Assembly: GCA_033558025.1 (NCBI GenBank)
Contig: JAUCEF010000003.1
Span: 1,948,001 to 2,012,000 of the forward strand
Reading direction: 5' to 3'
From: Phytophthora sp. 'mugwort'
Taxonomy: Eukaryota > Oomycota > Peronosporomycetes > Peronosporales > Peronosporaceae
DNA: 64,000 nucleotides
Shown here: one piece after another, positions 1 through 10,212 of the stretch
Position numbering within the stretch: position 1 is the first letter of the stretch
Layout: every line of letters begins with the position of its first letter
Made by a program: the position numbers and the translations under genes
The notes under the pieces: generated by a model
What the model saw: only the letters and a program-made list of their open reading frames with translations
The model's database searches: none
Told to the model about the DNA's origin: nothing

Positions 1-2
1 CT

Positions 3-605
3 TTACCGTCACTCTCTAAGCTCACAGGTTTGCGCTACCTAACGTTGGCTGTTGTGTCGTCACTCAAAGTGCTTCCTAGTTTTGAGGGACTCTCAGCAGT
101 CACTGATTTAATCATCATTACTGCTCCTCAAGCCACGACATTGCCATCGTTGGCGCCGTTAATGAGCCTAACATCGATAGGGATACGCCCAAAAAGCGCT
201 GTGTGTTGCAACGGATACATCTCGGGAACGTGCGACCTGACAATGGATCAATGTTTGCCGGTAGCAAGTGACACGTTTACTATGACTTGCACGGATCAAC
301 GAATCTCAGAGCAAGACAAGGCCACTCTCTCTTTGTATGGGAGTCCAGTCTGTGCGAACGAAGCAGTAGTGGATCGAGAGGCGTCGGCTCCAAGTATCTA
401 TACAACGGACGAACTTTGTGGAGGGATTAAGTTTAAGAGCTGTACGCTCAATGGTGTACAGGGCATTTGTTTCAATACTCGTATGATGGTAATTAATTGT
501 GATACTACCACCGGTTTCATTGCGATGCGAAAGCTTCAAATCGAACGAGGTGTTGGCGATGCGTGCGACCCAGACGTGGAGGCATGGTTAGGTTGCACCA
601 GTTAA
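3..605 (+). CDS. C-terminal part of an LRR-like, cysteine-rich protein (5' end outside window)
   Basis: The frame is open from base 3 to the TAA at 603-605, so the gene starts left of the window; the first possible ATG is well inside, so no start is proposed. The first 60 residues show LxxL-type spacing (LPSLSKLTGL, then LPSFEGL and LPSLAPL), as in short leucine-rich repeats. The remaining ~140 residues carry about 13 cysteines (CCNG, TCD, QC, CTD, VCANE, LCGG, SC, ICF, NCD, DACD, LGC), suggesting a disulphide-bonded extracellular domain. I have an impression of similar C-termini in oomycete LRR-type secreted or membrane proteins, but cannot name a family. Function is unknown; extracellular location is inferred from the cysteines only. 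A 3' UTR should follow; no terminator signal stands out. Confidence 0.6.
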   Translation, partial: LPSLSKLTGLRYLTLAVVSSLKVLPSFEGLSAVTDLIIITAPQATTLPSLAPLMSLTSIGIRPKSAVCCNGYISGTCDLTMDQCLPVASDTFTMTCTDQRISEQDKATLSLYGSPVCANEAVVDREASAPSIYTTDELCGGIKFKSCTLNGVQGICFNTRMMVINCDTTTGFIAMRKLQIERGVGDACDPDVEAWLGCTS

Positions 606-909
606 TTTGGGTAGAAGAAAAGGCCTACAATAATTGATTGTTAACAAAAATACTTTTTTAGGAAGCATTTCGTGTTGCTCAATTTGTGGCGCAACGCTTT
701 TATTAAAACTGAAAATAGTAAGGCACTTCGAGAATAATTTTTTCCAGTACGCTGGATATTCAGTAATTCTCTTTCGGTCCGGAGGTGAGTTGACAACCTA
801 TCGAGTCTCTTCAGGCAACGGCACGACCCAAACGTACAACTATTTCCGAAGTCGACTCCTCGGCGGCAAAAGATCTGACGAACAAACTGATCGTTCTACC
901 CAGACGAGA

Positions 910-2439
910 ATGGCGCCCGCGCTCCAAGTGGACAGTAATTTGTTGACATGTTTTGGCATGTTGGTGTGTGCATTGGTGTTAATCGCCGTCGCGGTCGTGG
1001 TGCCTTTGATACCAAACAGGCTTCCAAGAATGCTGCTGGTTCCATGTATTTGCCGTCACGTCTACCAGTTTTCGGGAACACGTTGGCTTTCGCTATGAAT
1101 GTTGATCGCTGCCAGGAGTGGCTAACTGATCACAGTGTGGAACGTGACGGTAAACCATTTGCGCTTCATCTTGTTGGGAAAAACGACATTATGTACATCT
1201 CGAGACCAGAGCATTTTGAGGAAGTTTTGAAGACTCAAAGCAGCAATTTTATCAAGAGTGACAAGTGTCGTAACGCCTTCGACGATTTACTCGGCGAAAA
1301 CATCGTCCTATTCAATGGACAACGCTGGCAATTTCATCGCAAAATGAGCGCAAATCTCCTGACTATCCGTGCGCTGCGTGAGTACATGGCTCCGATTATC
1401 CAGGAGAAGGTGATGCAGTTGCAAAATTTACTGAAAAATGCAAGCGAAACCAAGCAGCTGTTTGATTGTACAAGCTGGTACGCCAGTTCACCCTTGATAC
1501 CTTTGTGGAGATTGGTTTCGGGTGCAAGTTAAACTGCTAGCTTCAGGAAAAGAGCACGCTTTTGAGATCGCATTTGATGACGCCAACCGGATTTCGAGTG
1601 CGCGCCTTACAAGACCCACGTGGATCTGGAAACCCATGCGATGGCTGAATGTTGGTAGTGAGCGACGAGTCCGTGAGGCTAGTGGCGACACATCTCGCTA
1701 TTGACGAGATGAATGAATTCATCGTGAGCTTGGTCATGAATTCCATGGAAAAATTCAATAATCTCAAAGCAATGAAACGGAAGATCAACCATCCCGCAAA
1801 AACATCATGACAATCCTCTTGAACAGCAAAAAAGATATCATGCCAACAGAAGTGCGCGAAATTGCGCTCACGGGGCTTGAGGCGGGGAGAAATACGACTG
1901 CAGACACGCTAGTGTGGTTGTTTCACGCGCTGAGTCTAAATCCGCGAGTTGAGACGAAACTTCGAGACGAAATTCTCACGAAACTCCAGGATTGAGGAAA
2001 TCAACGAGCTACGTGCCCTCTTACCAGGATATCCAGGATCTACCATACATGGAAGCTACCATTCGAGAAGTTTTCCGTCTCTATCCAACGGTTCCTGTGA
2101 TACCATATCATTGTGCTCGTGACACAGTCTTGAAGGACGGCATTCATTCCTGCTGGGCTCGATGTTTTCTTGCAGCTTTACGCTGCAGGACGACTCACTG
2201 GCGTGTGGGGGTCGACCGCTTTATCCTTCACCCCTGAGAGATTCCTAGACGCGAAACGGGGAAACTGCTTCAGGATCCACCGGCCACGTACTCGTCATTT
2301 TAGTAGTGGACCTCGTGTGTGTCCTGGACGAAAGGTGGCGATGATGGAATTGAAGATGACAATCGCTACGGTGCTTAGCCACTTTACACTGACCGAAGAG
2401 CCCCGACAGGACGTACGACCCACCACAGATCTCACTTAA
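910..2439 (+). pseudogene. Cytochrome P450 monooxygenase, decayed (CYP86/CYP5014-like class)
   Basis: An N-terminal ATG at 910 begins a peptide with a hydrophobic membrane anchor (about residues 10-35). All P450 landmarks then follow in order, but spread over different frames: the WQFHRK region near 1325, the I-helix AGRNTT near 1885 (usual AGxDT), the K-helix EATIR (ExxR) near 2055, TPERF near 2240, and the haem ligand loop FSSGPRVCPG (FxxGxRxCxG) near 2300. Frame changes are needed near 985, 1500, 1690, 1990 and 2170, and stops occur at several of these points, so no functional enzyme can be made. The order and spacing fit an intron-less microsomal P450 of about 510 residues. Such enzymes hydroxylate fatty acids or other lipophilic substrates; the substrate here cannot be told. 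The haem loop is intact, so decay looks fairly recent. Confidence 0.85.
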
Positions 2440-2939
2440 CCATGAAAAAAACGGCTAATGATGCGTGTTCATGCGGTAAACAAGCTGAGAAAGACCGCAT
2501 CCGCACAGTAAATAGCATTCAGGCTACCATGAACTGAAATCCTGTGCTTGCGCTGTCTGTACATCGCGGAGCCTCGTAGCGCCGAAATCATAGCCTCGTG
2601 TGCAATTCTTCTATTCAAGCAATACATTAACAACGATATGATGATCAGGGAATATTTGTAGATTATTTTATCCGAGCTACCAACTCATCTTCAGACGATA
2701 GGTCGAGGTCTTGATCTTGACGAACTTCTCTGGATCTAAACCTTAGAGATGCTCGGCGTAAACTTTTCTTGAATTTAGATCCAGCATTTTTTGTTGTGGG
2801 CGGCATCAAATTAACCTTACTTGACCTCTAAAAAAAAAACATATACTTCCTCCATATCGTTAGACCAGTGCATTCTTGCTCGACCCGCTGCAATTACCTA
2901 CGAGCTCAACCACTCTACAACTAGCCTCGAACCCCCACC
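2440..2939. other. Intergenic, nothing recognised
   Basis: About 500 bases between the P450 relic and the mariner transposase. It is AT-rich with a run of ten A near 2830. No coding sequence, repeat or clear transposon end is visible; the left terminal inverted repeat of the mariner may lie here but I could not match it to a right end. Confidence 0.4.
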
Positions 2940-3672
2940 ATGCCCAACCTGGATGAGTCTACGCGCCGGGCCATCGTTAACGACGTTATTCTCCTCCATG
3001 CTGTCGATGAACAAATAGACAGACTGCGATATACAACTTTCAGTGAGATGGGGCGTAAGTATTGCTGTAATAAGGGAACTGATGCTCGTATCTGGAAGCG
3101 CTTCAAGGATTCTGTCGCTGTAGGCAACGTTTCTGGCGACTTTCCAGCCGCATCAAGGGCAGATCGCGCCGCATGGGCTATGACAAGTCAGAGCTGGTGC
3201 GAAAGATCAAAGCAATCCCTATACAAGATCGGAGAAGGATTGCTCGTTGCGACGGCGAAGGCTGCTGGGGTGTCAACTGGCGTACTGCAACGTCTCCTGT
3301 GTGACTGCGTGGTAGAGCGCGTCATCTCAAGGATCAAACCCTCCTTACCCCGGAGAACATGAAGGCGCGGGTGGAGTAGCGCTGGCCTATTTCGATGAGA
3401 GTAGCCGCTTCTTCGATACCATGTACGATGTAGTACACGTGGACGAGAAGTGGTTCAATGAAGACGTCGACAAGCACACATACTACACACAGGAGGGACG
3501 AAAAGGCGCCGAAACCCCATCGCCGGAGCAAGCGCTTCATCCAGAAGACGATGATTGTCGCAGCAGTGGCCAAACCAAGGTAACCTGTTACATTTCTTTT
3601 TATTTGCGGAGCAACAACCTGATCGTATCCCGTATGTTTTGCGATTTCCATACTAAATCAAGGTTCAATGGC

Positions 3673-3680
3673 AAGATTGG
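3673..3680 (+). repeat. Left 8-bp target-site duplication of the Merlin element
   Basis: AAGATTGG lies directly before the left inverted terminus. The same eight bases follow the right terminus at 5119-5126. Eight to nine bases is the duplication size known for Merlin/IS1016-type insertions. Confidence 0.92.
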
Positions 3681-3711
3681 GGCTCTCCTCGGACATAGCC
3701 CCACATTTAGA
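3681..3711 (+). repeat. Left terminal inverted repeat of Merlin
   Basis: The outer 11 bp match the right terminus exactly in inverted orientation. The next 20 bp match with about six differences. Confidence 0.88.
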
Positions 3712-3975
3712 TAAAACTAGATTTAGCTAGCGGTCAATAAACTCAGCAATGCGCAAGCCGCTGGCGCAGTAAGTTGGCCTGAACCACACATTGTTTTATA
3801 AAGGCACTGGACAGGCTGCGCCAGCTGGCACTTTGCCCTCAAAACATGTCAGTTCCCCACTTCTCTTTTTACCAAGACCCCCCCCCCCCCCTCTCTCCCT
3901 CCCCAGACCACCGAGCACCAACATGCCCACCCGCCCCGCAGCCGCTATCGGATCAGGAGCCTGCCCACCTCTACC

Positions 3976-5040
3976 GTGCCCGGTAGACGTGGGGGCCGCC
4001 CGCGGACTCGTCAGCACCACGTTCGACGCATTGATGGAAGTCACGTCCAGCGCTGCGTCGACTGCGGAGTGGGCCAGGTCGGTGCACTTGCAGCCCCCGA
4101 CGCTCTTGTGCCCCAAGTGCACGAGAAAAAACGCCTGGACATCGGGCACGAGAGGTGGCGCTGCTCGCGCGCATCGTGCCGCACGGAGCGCGGCGTGCGC
4201 ACAGGCGCCTTCTTTGCAAAGAACAAGCTGCCGCTCAGGAAGCTGGTTCGTCTCCTTTGTCAGTAGTGCGCGCACCCCGGTGACGACGGCGGTGGGCGTG
4301 CACCAACAAGCGGTCATGCAGTGGTATGCGTACTGCCGCGACATCTGCTCCAAGGAGATGCTCTCCATTCACATGGAGGTGGGTGGCGACAGCCACGTAG
4401 TGGCAATGGACGAGACATCGCTGTAGAAGCCCAAGCACAATCGCGGGCGGTTCTACGCGGACTACTGGATATTCGCGGGCTTCGACAGGACGACTAACCG
4501 TTGGTTCGGTGCTGTCACCTACGAGGACAGGACGAAGCCAACTCTGTCGAAGCTCATCAAGAAGCACATTCGACCTGGGTAAGTCGCTACATTATTGCAC
4601 TTGATTTCACTATACTAGTGTATCGAAATATTTGCAGCACTACCATCATGAGCGACGAATTCGCATCGTAGTTCTCCGTCAACGGTGAGCACACACTCGC
4701 CAAGAACAGATACTTGCGCGGGCAGAACTACGCTCACTTGTGGGTCGGCCACAGTGAGACGTACGTGGACCCGGTCACCGCGCCCATACGAACCGCGAGG
4801 TGGAGGGCGCCTAGGAGATCCGGGTCAAACCCTAGCTTAAGTAAGCGTTTGAATAGTTGTCGCGTACGCGGTGATACTAATATCTATATTTGCGGGATAG
4901 GGAATGCGAGGCATGAAAAAGTCGCTGCTGCCAATGTACTTTGACGAGTACTTCTGGCGCAGCTGGTTCACGCCACCGAAACAACCGCCACGGACGCGCT
5001 CGTCCAGGGCATAATCAAGTACTACACTAGGCTCTTAAGA
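3976..5040 (+). pseudogene. Merlin transposase (IS1595/ISXO2-like DDE), degenerate, with two short introns
   Basis: The N-terminal zinc-type region reads WRCSRASCR and then GAFFAKNKLPL near 4155-4240. After a frame shift near 4262 comes the DDE core: VAMDETSL near 4405 (first Asp), DYWIFAGFDR near 4460 and TKPTLSKLIKKHI near 4530. An intron of 59 nt (4579-4637, GT-AG) interrupts the gene just before TTIMSDEF, which holds the second Asp. GQNYAHLWVGHSE follows near 4725, then the acidic third catalytic position in a GAWE-like stretch near 4800, out of frame. A second intron is likely at 4841-4900, with branch point TACTAAT. The end is GMRGMKKSL and then WRSWF near 4960. Stops follow DETSL and DEFAS. 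Merlin enzymes excise and insert their own element. Confidence 0.85.
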
Positions 5041-5087
5041 ACAATCTACAAATGTAGCCTTTTAGAAGTTTGATTTGCTGGCTTAAT

Positions 5088-5118
5088 TTTGAATGTGGAG
5101 CTTAGTGCGAGGAGAGCC
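5088..5118 (-). repeat. Right terminal inverted repeat of Merlin
   Basis: Inverted copy of the left end, exact over the outer 11 bp (CGAGGAGAGCC at 5108-5118). Confidence 0.88.
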
Positions 5119-5126
5119 AAGATTGG
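5119..5126 (+). repeat. Right 8-bp target-site duplication of the Merlin element
   Basis: AAGATTGG, identical to 3673-3680. It belongs to the interrupted mariner coding sequence. Confidence 0.92.
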
Positions 5127-5710
5127 CATTTGGTCTTTTACAGAAGACAGTTTTGCAGAGTGTCAAGCATCAACCGTGCGAAAGGCGCTCCCGTCCCGAA
5201 GAACATCGTGTCCATCACCATGAATGTGTACAGGTAGTACATCATCGACAAGGTGATCCCTGCTATTAAAGCAGTGTGGCCAAGAGGTGAGTGGTAGAGG
5301 GTAATATTCATTTATAACGCACGCCCTCACATCTCGCCGTTCGACCCAGACGTGCTTGCTGCTGGTTCGGAAAGGGGTTGGAATATTCATTCATTTGCCA
5401 GCCCCTATCCGGACTCCAGCGCGCTGGACTTGGGCTTCTTTGCGTCCATTCAGTCGCTGCAACTGCGCAAGGGAGATCGTGGCATCAAGAAGTTAGTGCA
5501 GACGGTTACGCAGGTATACAAGGAGATCGACACGGACGCTTTGGTATCCTATCTCTGAAGTATGTCATGATCTGTGGGAACGAATTCAAGATTCCACACT
5601 GCTCAAAAGATATTCTCCGACGCCAAGGCAAGTATCCCGACGCGCTTTCAGTAGATGAGGAGCTGTACCAGCGTGCAGCGCAGGATGTTAACTGGTGCTT
5701 CCAAGGCTAA

Positions 5711-6782
5711 TACCCCTGTAAGTAGAGAGAAAAATATACTGTGACAATCATAACAACATCTCGTCAAATAGCATCGAGACAAACAAGACAATATGAAGGA
5801 AGAAGTATACACCGCAACGTAGCGTTTCGAAACAATTAAAAAAAAATGCTCATCGGTTTTCGCATTGGGAAGATTGAACAACGTTAAGCTTTTCGGCCGA
5901 TGCAAATGTGCCCAATTGAGATAGAGCTCACTGTCAATAGCACCGAACATTTTCAAAAGCTCAGGTGATACAGAGCACTTTTATATAGCACGTGTTGCTG
6001 TGCCCATCTAGTCTCGTCATATTTTTGGTTTACACTGTAGTTTTTGTATTGGCGATCTCCCATCCCCAGTTAGCCTAGCCCTTCCGAGGACCGATGGGCG
6101 ATCTCGGGCTTGGGCTTTGCTCTGCATAGGCAGTCGCTGCGCTCCTGTGAGGAAAAGATTCTAAGATCGGCACACTATAGTGCTCGGCTCGCTGGAAAGC
6201 TCGGCGCTGGGCCTGCATCCGCAATTACGCGCGTGTTTGCTGTGGCTACGCGCGCTCGCAACCGCTCTCCACCGTTTTTCGTTTTATGTGACTTCCACCC
6301 CCCTCTTTTTCAGATGGGCACACGAACCATTCTCTTTTTATATTAGAAAAATGCATTGTCGGCGTGTGGGAAACAAAACTTGTTAGAAGCTTCTGTGTTG
6401 TGCAGGACAAACGCAGAAGCACATCTTTGGGCAGTGCCCCTGCACACCAGCCTGCTGGCAGCCTTTGATCAATTACTGCGCGAACAGCAACGGCAAGTAA
6501 GCAAACTGATACAATTTCGCGGAAAAGCTCACCACCCAGATCAGCCCAGAAGACATCGTTTGCGGACGACATCCCTCAATACTAAGAGGAATGGAAACGA
6601 ATATAGTGGAGCTTAAGTTCACTATGTGTCACCGTTTTGTGGATTCAGCGCAACGACGGAGTGACGTATGAATATCAAACAGTCACGATACCAGGAACTT
6701 TAAACGAGAACCAAAAGCTGGGGTTGCAGCACTTACAGGCACTAGGGACATGCGCGATCATATACGCGGATTCGGAACGAGG
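5711..6782. other. Mostly non-coding; possible 3' remnant of a LINE near 6405-6700
   Basis: No convincing gene. On the plus strand around 6405-6480 a short frame reads HIFGQCP and then ACWQPL. This resembles the C-terminal HxFxxCP...W region of LINE-type reverse transcriptases, and near 6640 WIQRNDGVTYE could be the segment that usually follows. The resemblance is weak and there are stops between. A 102-codon minus-strand frame at 5648-5956 resembles nothing I know. Confidence 0.25.
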
Positions 6783-6848
6783 TTGCTGCTTTGCCTCGTT
6801 AGCCTAACCTACAGCCAACTGAAGCACCACGCCATTTGGAAAGCCACG
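6783..6848 (+). repeat. 66-bp direct repeat, copy 1
   Basis: About 80% identical by eye to 9576-9641 (shared blocks TTTGCCTCGTTA, ACAGCCAAC, GCCATTTGGA and AGCCACG). The two copies bracket the minus-strand Gypsy fragment. Origin unknown. Confidence 0.65.
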
Positions 6849-7620
6849 TACACCTACCGGACCGCATATTGACACCGGCGCTAATATCAAACCTGGCTTA
6901 CGAAATTCCAGACATTTGTACGCGGTAACGTTAAATAGACAGTGTGGTCCTCCCTACAATTTCGTCGAAGTAATCGTTAATTAACAGCGGTGTATTCGTC
7001 AAACCTCTGTTTTCCTCACTCGTAGATTTAGTTTAGCCAATATTCGTTCAATACTAGCTGAGCAAGTGTAGTCAAACCAACGGGCGAGGGGGGCATGTCA
7101 TGTATGCCATACAGGCGGACGTATAGACCAGTTAATTCAGTGGGGCACAGCGTCTGAGTCGTTTTTCGTGCTCCACAGCTATGACATCAGGGTAGCGAGC
7201 TCACGTCCCCGAGCTCGACTCGGTTCGGTGGCTTACTTACCGACGACATGCATATACAACAGCACCCGGAGATAGTCGCTAGACAGCTCCGGTGACGAGC
7301 ATTCTTCCACGGTAAGGGAACGCTCACTTCAGCGTCCACCTCGACCCCAGTGGTCGCAAACCACTACCCCAACCCTCTATGACCGCTAGCCACTTCAGTC
7401 TACCGCCTCAGTACACGCCGTACCTGTCACGTAATCTGTAGACGAACGGAGTGTTGGAGAGGACTTGAGGTTGAACAGGAAAATTCAAGACTGGTAGATT
7501 GAATGAAGAAGATGAAAGAGAAGGCAAGCCACGGGCTGTTACCTAGGTTTATAGAAGGAGCTTGTGTGCGCCTATCGGTCCGTTGCAAAGCGGACACTGC
7601 TAGTATTGATTTTCAGGTTG
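6849..7620. other. Non-coding; possible Gypsy LTR boundary near 7096
   Basis: No open frame of note. At about 7085-7096 the purine run GCGAGGGGGGCA is followed by TGTCATGTATG, which looks like a polypurine tract followed by the TG of an LTR for a plus-strand element. The neighbouring Gypsy is on the minus strand, so either this LTR belongs to another element or the resemblance is chance. No CA end or second copy was found. Confidence 0.3.
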
Positions 7621-9575
7621 CTATGGCGTCGCGAGCTTGGCTAAAAATTGTCTGCTGATGCTCGAGGAATGAAGTTGCTTGCCGCTGATTCGGAGATGGA
7701 CGTGGGATGACGCAGTCTGCCCATTGACCGAGGTTCGTAGCCTAAATCCGCCATGAATGGTGACATCCCGATTGACTCGTGGTTCCGTGAATTGTAGGCA
7801 AATCCGGCAAGAGGCAGCAACTCGTCCCATTCACTCTGATATGGGTTCACAAAGTGGCGGAGTATCCAGATATCACCTTATTGGTGACCTCCGACTGTCT
7901 ATCGGTGGAGGGTTTAAATGCTGTACTGAGGTTGAGCCTGGCACTTTGAAGGTCCATGCTGTTTTGACACAGGCCAGAAGTAAACTTTGCGTCACGATCG
8001 TAGACAATAGAAATAGGCAACCCTTGGAGACGCCGACAAAAATCCCGGAAAGGTTTTGCCGTCTCGCGAGTTGTTGCTTTCGATGTCGTGGGCAGGAAGT
8101 GGGCTGTATTAGTAAGCTGGTCCACAATAGCGAGAATTGCATCGACACTCGTGTCCGTCTGGCAAGCTCGTCATCAATTCCATGCCGGTCCAGCGCTGCT
8201 CGGGGACTTCCAAAGGGTGAAGATGCCCAGTTGGTTTGCCGCGAATGTGTTAATTACGCTGGCGAGCTCACATGTCTCGACATACGAGCGAATGAACTTC
8301 ACCATACCAGGCCAGTCGTACTTAAATGCCACTAGAAGATGTGTCTTGGCCTGCCCAGGGTGTCTGCGAGTCGGCGTATCGTGCTCCTCGTATATGATAG
8401 TGTTTCTCAGCGAGGTTTCGGCCGGAACACACACACGGGCTGGACCCCAGGCCGAATCCGGAAGAAAAATAGCCCATCCGAGAGCACGAAACGTTGGTAT
8501 TTTCGCGGACGATTTGATTCAGTCGTGAGCAAACTCCATATTGGCTCAGAATATTTGTCAGTGGAATAAAGACGACTGCATTCCGCTGTGATATCGACCG
8601 GCGCTGAAGTAGAGTGGGCAAATAGCGCTTCTTCGTCTGCAGGTTCTTGATGAGTGAGAGACTTCAACAAAGCCGAAAAACCAATTGCTCGACTGGTTAC
8701 GTCGTTCCAGCCGGATTATGCGAGATCGTGTCAGCCATCATGTCTGTAGCCCCCGCGACCCACTTGAACAGCGGTAGAAAAAGTGCGAGCTCGTTAAGCC
8801 ATCGAGCCAGTCTTTGAGAGCACGTCTGCTGCTGCAAAATGCCCTCAATAGTGCGGTGGTCGGTATTTATGAAAAGTGGCCTGTCGATCCGATAGATCTT
8901 CCACGTTCGCGCCGCGTTTAGCGCAGCTAACAACTCGTTCTCGCGAGTAGAATAAATGGGCTCTTCTGCTCGAGAAAGCTTGTCCGTTGAAGGCAGTGAT
9001 CTGCTTGCGGGCGGAATCATAGTACTATAGAAGAGATGCCCCCAATTGCGAAGTCAGAAGCATTCATGCTGACGTAAAATGGTTTCGAGAAATCTGGGTG
9101 CGCAAGGACAGGAGGGGAGGCTAGCTTACGCTTCAGCTCATCAAATGCCTTCTGCGCTTTCTCGCCGAAGGTGCGCGGCGGCTTCTGCCTTCGGTGAGTT
9201 AGATGACCGGAGCCATCAGGTCGCCGAAGCCATCGCAGAACTTCATAACATAGACGCAGGCTCCGAGGAAGGACTGCACTCTTGTTTTGTGTGAGGTGTC
9301 GGCCAGTCTTTTATCACTTGATCTTGCTTGGGTCTACCCGACGCCAACAATATTACCGATGCATGGGATTTCAGTAGCGCAAAATGTGCACTTCTCGATT
9401 TTTATGTGGAGGTGTTGCTCAGCGCACCTTGTTAGCACAAGACGCCGAGGTGGTCGTCGATCGAGTCGGAGCGGATAAACACGAATAGGTCGTAAAGTAT
9501 GTCTGGCAGGATGGAGGTCCGATAAAACCGCTTGAACGAGGCGATTGAAGGATGACGGACTGCTTGAAATGCCCA
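7621..9575 (-). mobile_element. Gypsy retrotransposon fragment A (RT, RNase H and integrase), degenerate
   Basis: Reading right to left on the minus strand: the end of the reverse transcriptase with SSFNRLVQAVLSDL near 9540 and HLHIKIEKCTFC near 9390; an RNase H region with YSTRENELLAALNA near 8940 and FINTDHRTI near 8860; the integrase zinc region with HPGQAKTHLL near 8365 and YVETCEL near 8280; and the integrase core with IVYDRDAKFTSG near 8000, STAFKPSTD near 7930 and WDELLPLAGFAYNSR near 7820. It stops at AYNSR...MSPFMADLGYEPRS near 7740. Gag, protease and the RT N-terminus are absent, and the frame shifts repeatedly. The catalytic core motifs are recognisable, but the copy is dead. No LTR pair was found. 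Confidence 0.85.
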
Positions 9576-9641
9576 TTGCTGTTTTGCCTCGTTATTTTAA
9601 TGAGACAGCCAACAGAAGCACTTCGCCATTTGGAGAGCCAC
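9576..9641 (+). repeat. 66-bp direct repeat, copy 2
   Basis: Partner of 6783-6848. It ends just before the coding remnant of mariner II. Confidence 0.65.
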
Positions 9642-10212
9642 GAGTCAATTCTGTCGCATGCATTACATGTATAATACTGTGCATGTAGATGAAAAGTGGT
9701 TTAATATCTACAAGGGAGGCACTAAGTACTATTTGACGGCACCTGAGCAGCTGCACTACTGCATACGTCAATGAACGTTATAACAAGAAATCATGTTTTA
9801 GCTGCTGTAGCTCGTCCACGCTACGATTTTCATCTCAGGCAGTACTTCGACGGCAAGTTAGGGATTGACCTCTTGTTGAAGAAACAACCGCGCAGCGCAG
9901 CTCGGCCAATCGACCGAAAGGCGCTGTCGCCATAAAAATCATCTCTATGGCGCGGCAACTTTATCGCAAGCTGCTGGCGGAGAAGGCCTTTCCCGCTATT
10001 CGGGACAAGCTGCCAGGTAACCTATTCTAGTGCTCTGATATTGCAGTTGACTAACACTATTCTGTTGTGTTATTATACTCTTCGAAAGGCAATGCTGTGT
10101 ATGTCCAGCAGGATAACGCCGGCCCTCATGTGCGCGAAGATGACGACGAAATGGAAGAAGCAGGCAAGGCAGGTGGGTGGGAAATCAAGATGCGGTGCCA
10201 GCCGCCTAGGTC
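9642..10212 (+). pseudogene. Mariner-like transposase II, 5' half (left of an inversion breakpoint)
   Basis: The plus strand reads MYNTVHVDEKWF near 9666 (first catalytic Asp), AAVARPRYDF near 9805, QYFDGKLG near 9840 and MARQLYRKLL near 9950. A GT-AG intron of 73 nt (10017-10089) lies before GNAVYVQQDNAGPH near 10090-10130, which keeps the second Asp. MRCQPPRS near 10190-10213 is the last mariner residue group. The expected next block (DLNVPDFG...) is missing here and is found on the opposite strand at 18524. Frame changes near 9765 and 9925 show decay. It differs in sequence from the mariner at 2940, so it is a separate copy or family. The N-terminal DNA-binding region is absent. Confidence 0.82.

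Larger units (their letters stand above)
3681..5118 (+). mobile_element. Complete Merlin (IS1016-type) DNA transposon nested in a mariner
   Basis: The element is 1438 bp. It begins GGCTCTCCTCG and ends CGAGGAGAGCC, an exact 11-bp inverted match. Weaker matching extends to about 30 bp; an interior block (CCACATT on the left, AATGTGG on the right) also pairs. It is flanked by the 8-bp direct repeat AAGATTGG and encodes a Merlin-family transposase. Removing the element together with one copy of the repeat closes the mariner frame exactly, which fixes both ends. It inserted after the mariner. The internal gene is damaged, so the copy is no longer autonomous. Confidence 0.92.
2940..5710 (+). pseudogene. 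Mariner-like transposase, split by a Merlin insertion
   Basis: The N-terminal half (2940-3680) has a DNA-binding region with a helix-turn-helix-like stretch (GVSTGVLQRL near 3270), followed by the first catalytic Asp in VHVDEKWF near 3442 and the conserved FNGKIG at 3665-3680. The reading is cut there by the Merlin element and resumes at 5127, where the next residues complete the family motif after GKIG. The C-terminal half includes ARPHISPFDPD near 5320, ALDLGFFASIQSLQ near 5425 and KIPHCSKD near 5590. The usual QQDNA motif with the second Asp is altered to YNA in the genomic reading near 5310. Frame changes near 3165, 3360 and 5370 and internal stops show that it is dead. DD-D cut-and-paste transposases of this type act on terminal repeats in the nucleus. 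TIRs were not identified. Confidence 0.8.

Noticed and set aside
3796..4368. 190-codon open frame on the minus strand
   Set aside because: Lies opposite the GC-rich Merlin transposase and shows no domain; an antisense shadow.
5711..6782. LINE reverse-transcriptase C-terminus near 6405
   Set aside because: Only HIFGQCP and a tryptophan fit; too short and interrupted to call as a feature of its own.
7085..7110. LTR start after a polypurine tract
   Set aside because: Orientation disagrees with the adjacent Gypsy and no second LTR or CA end was found; mentioned only as a possibility.
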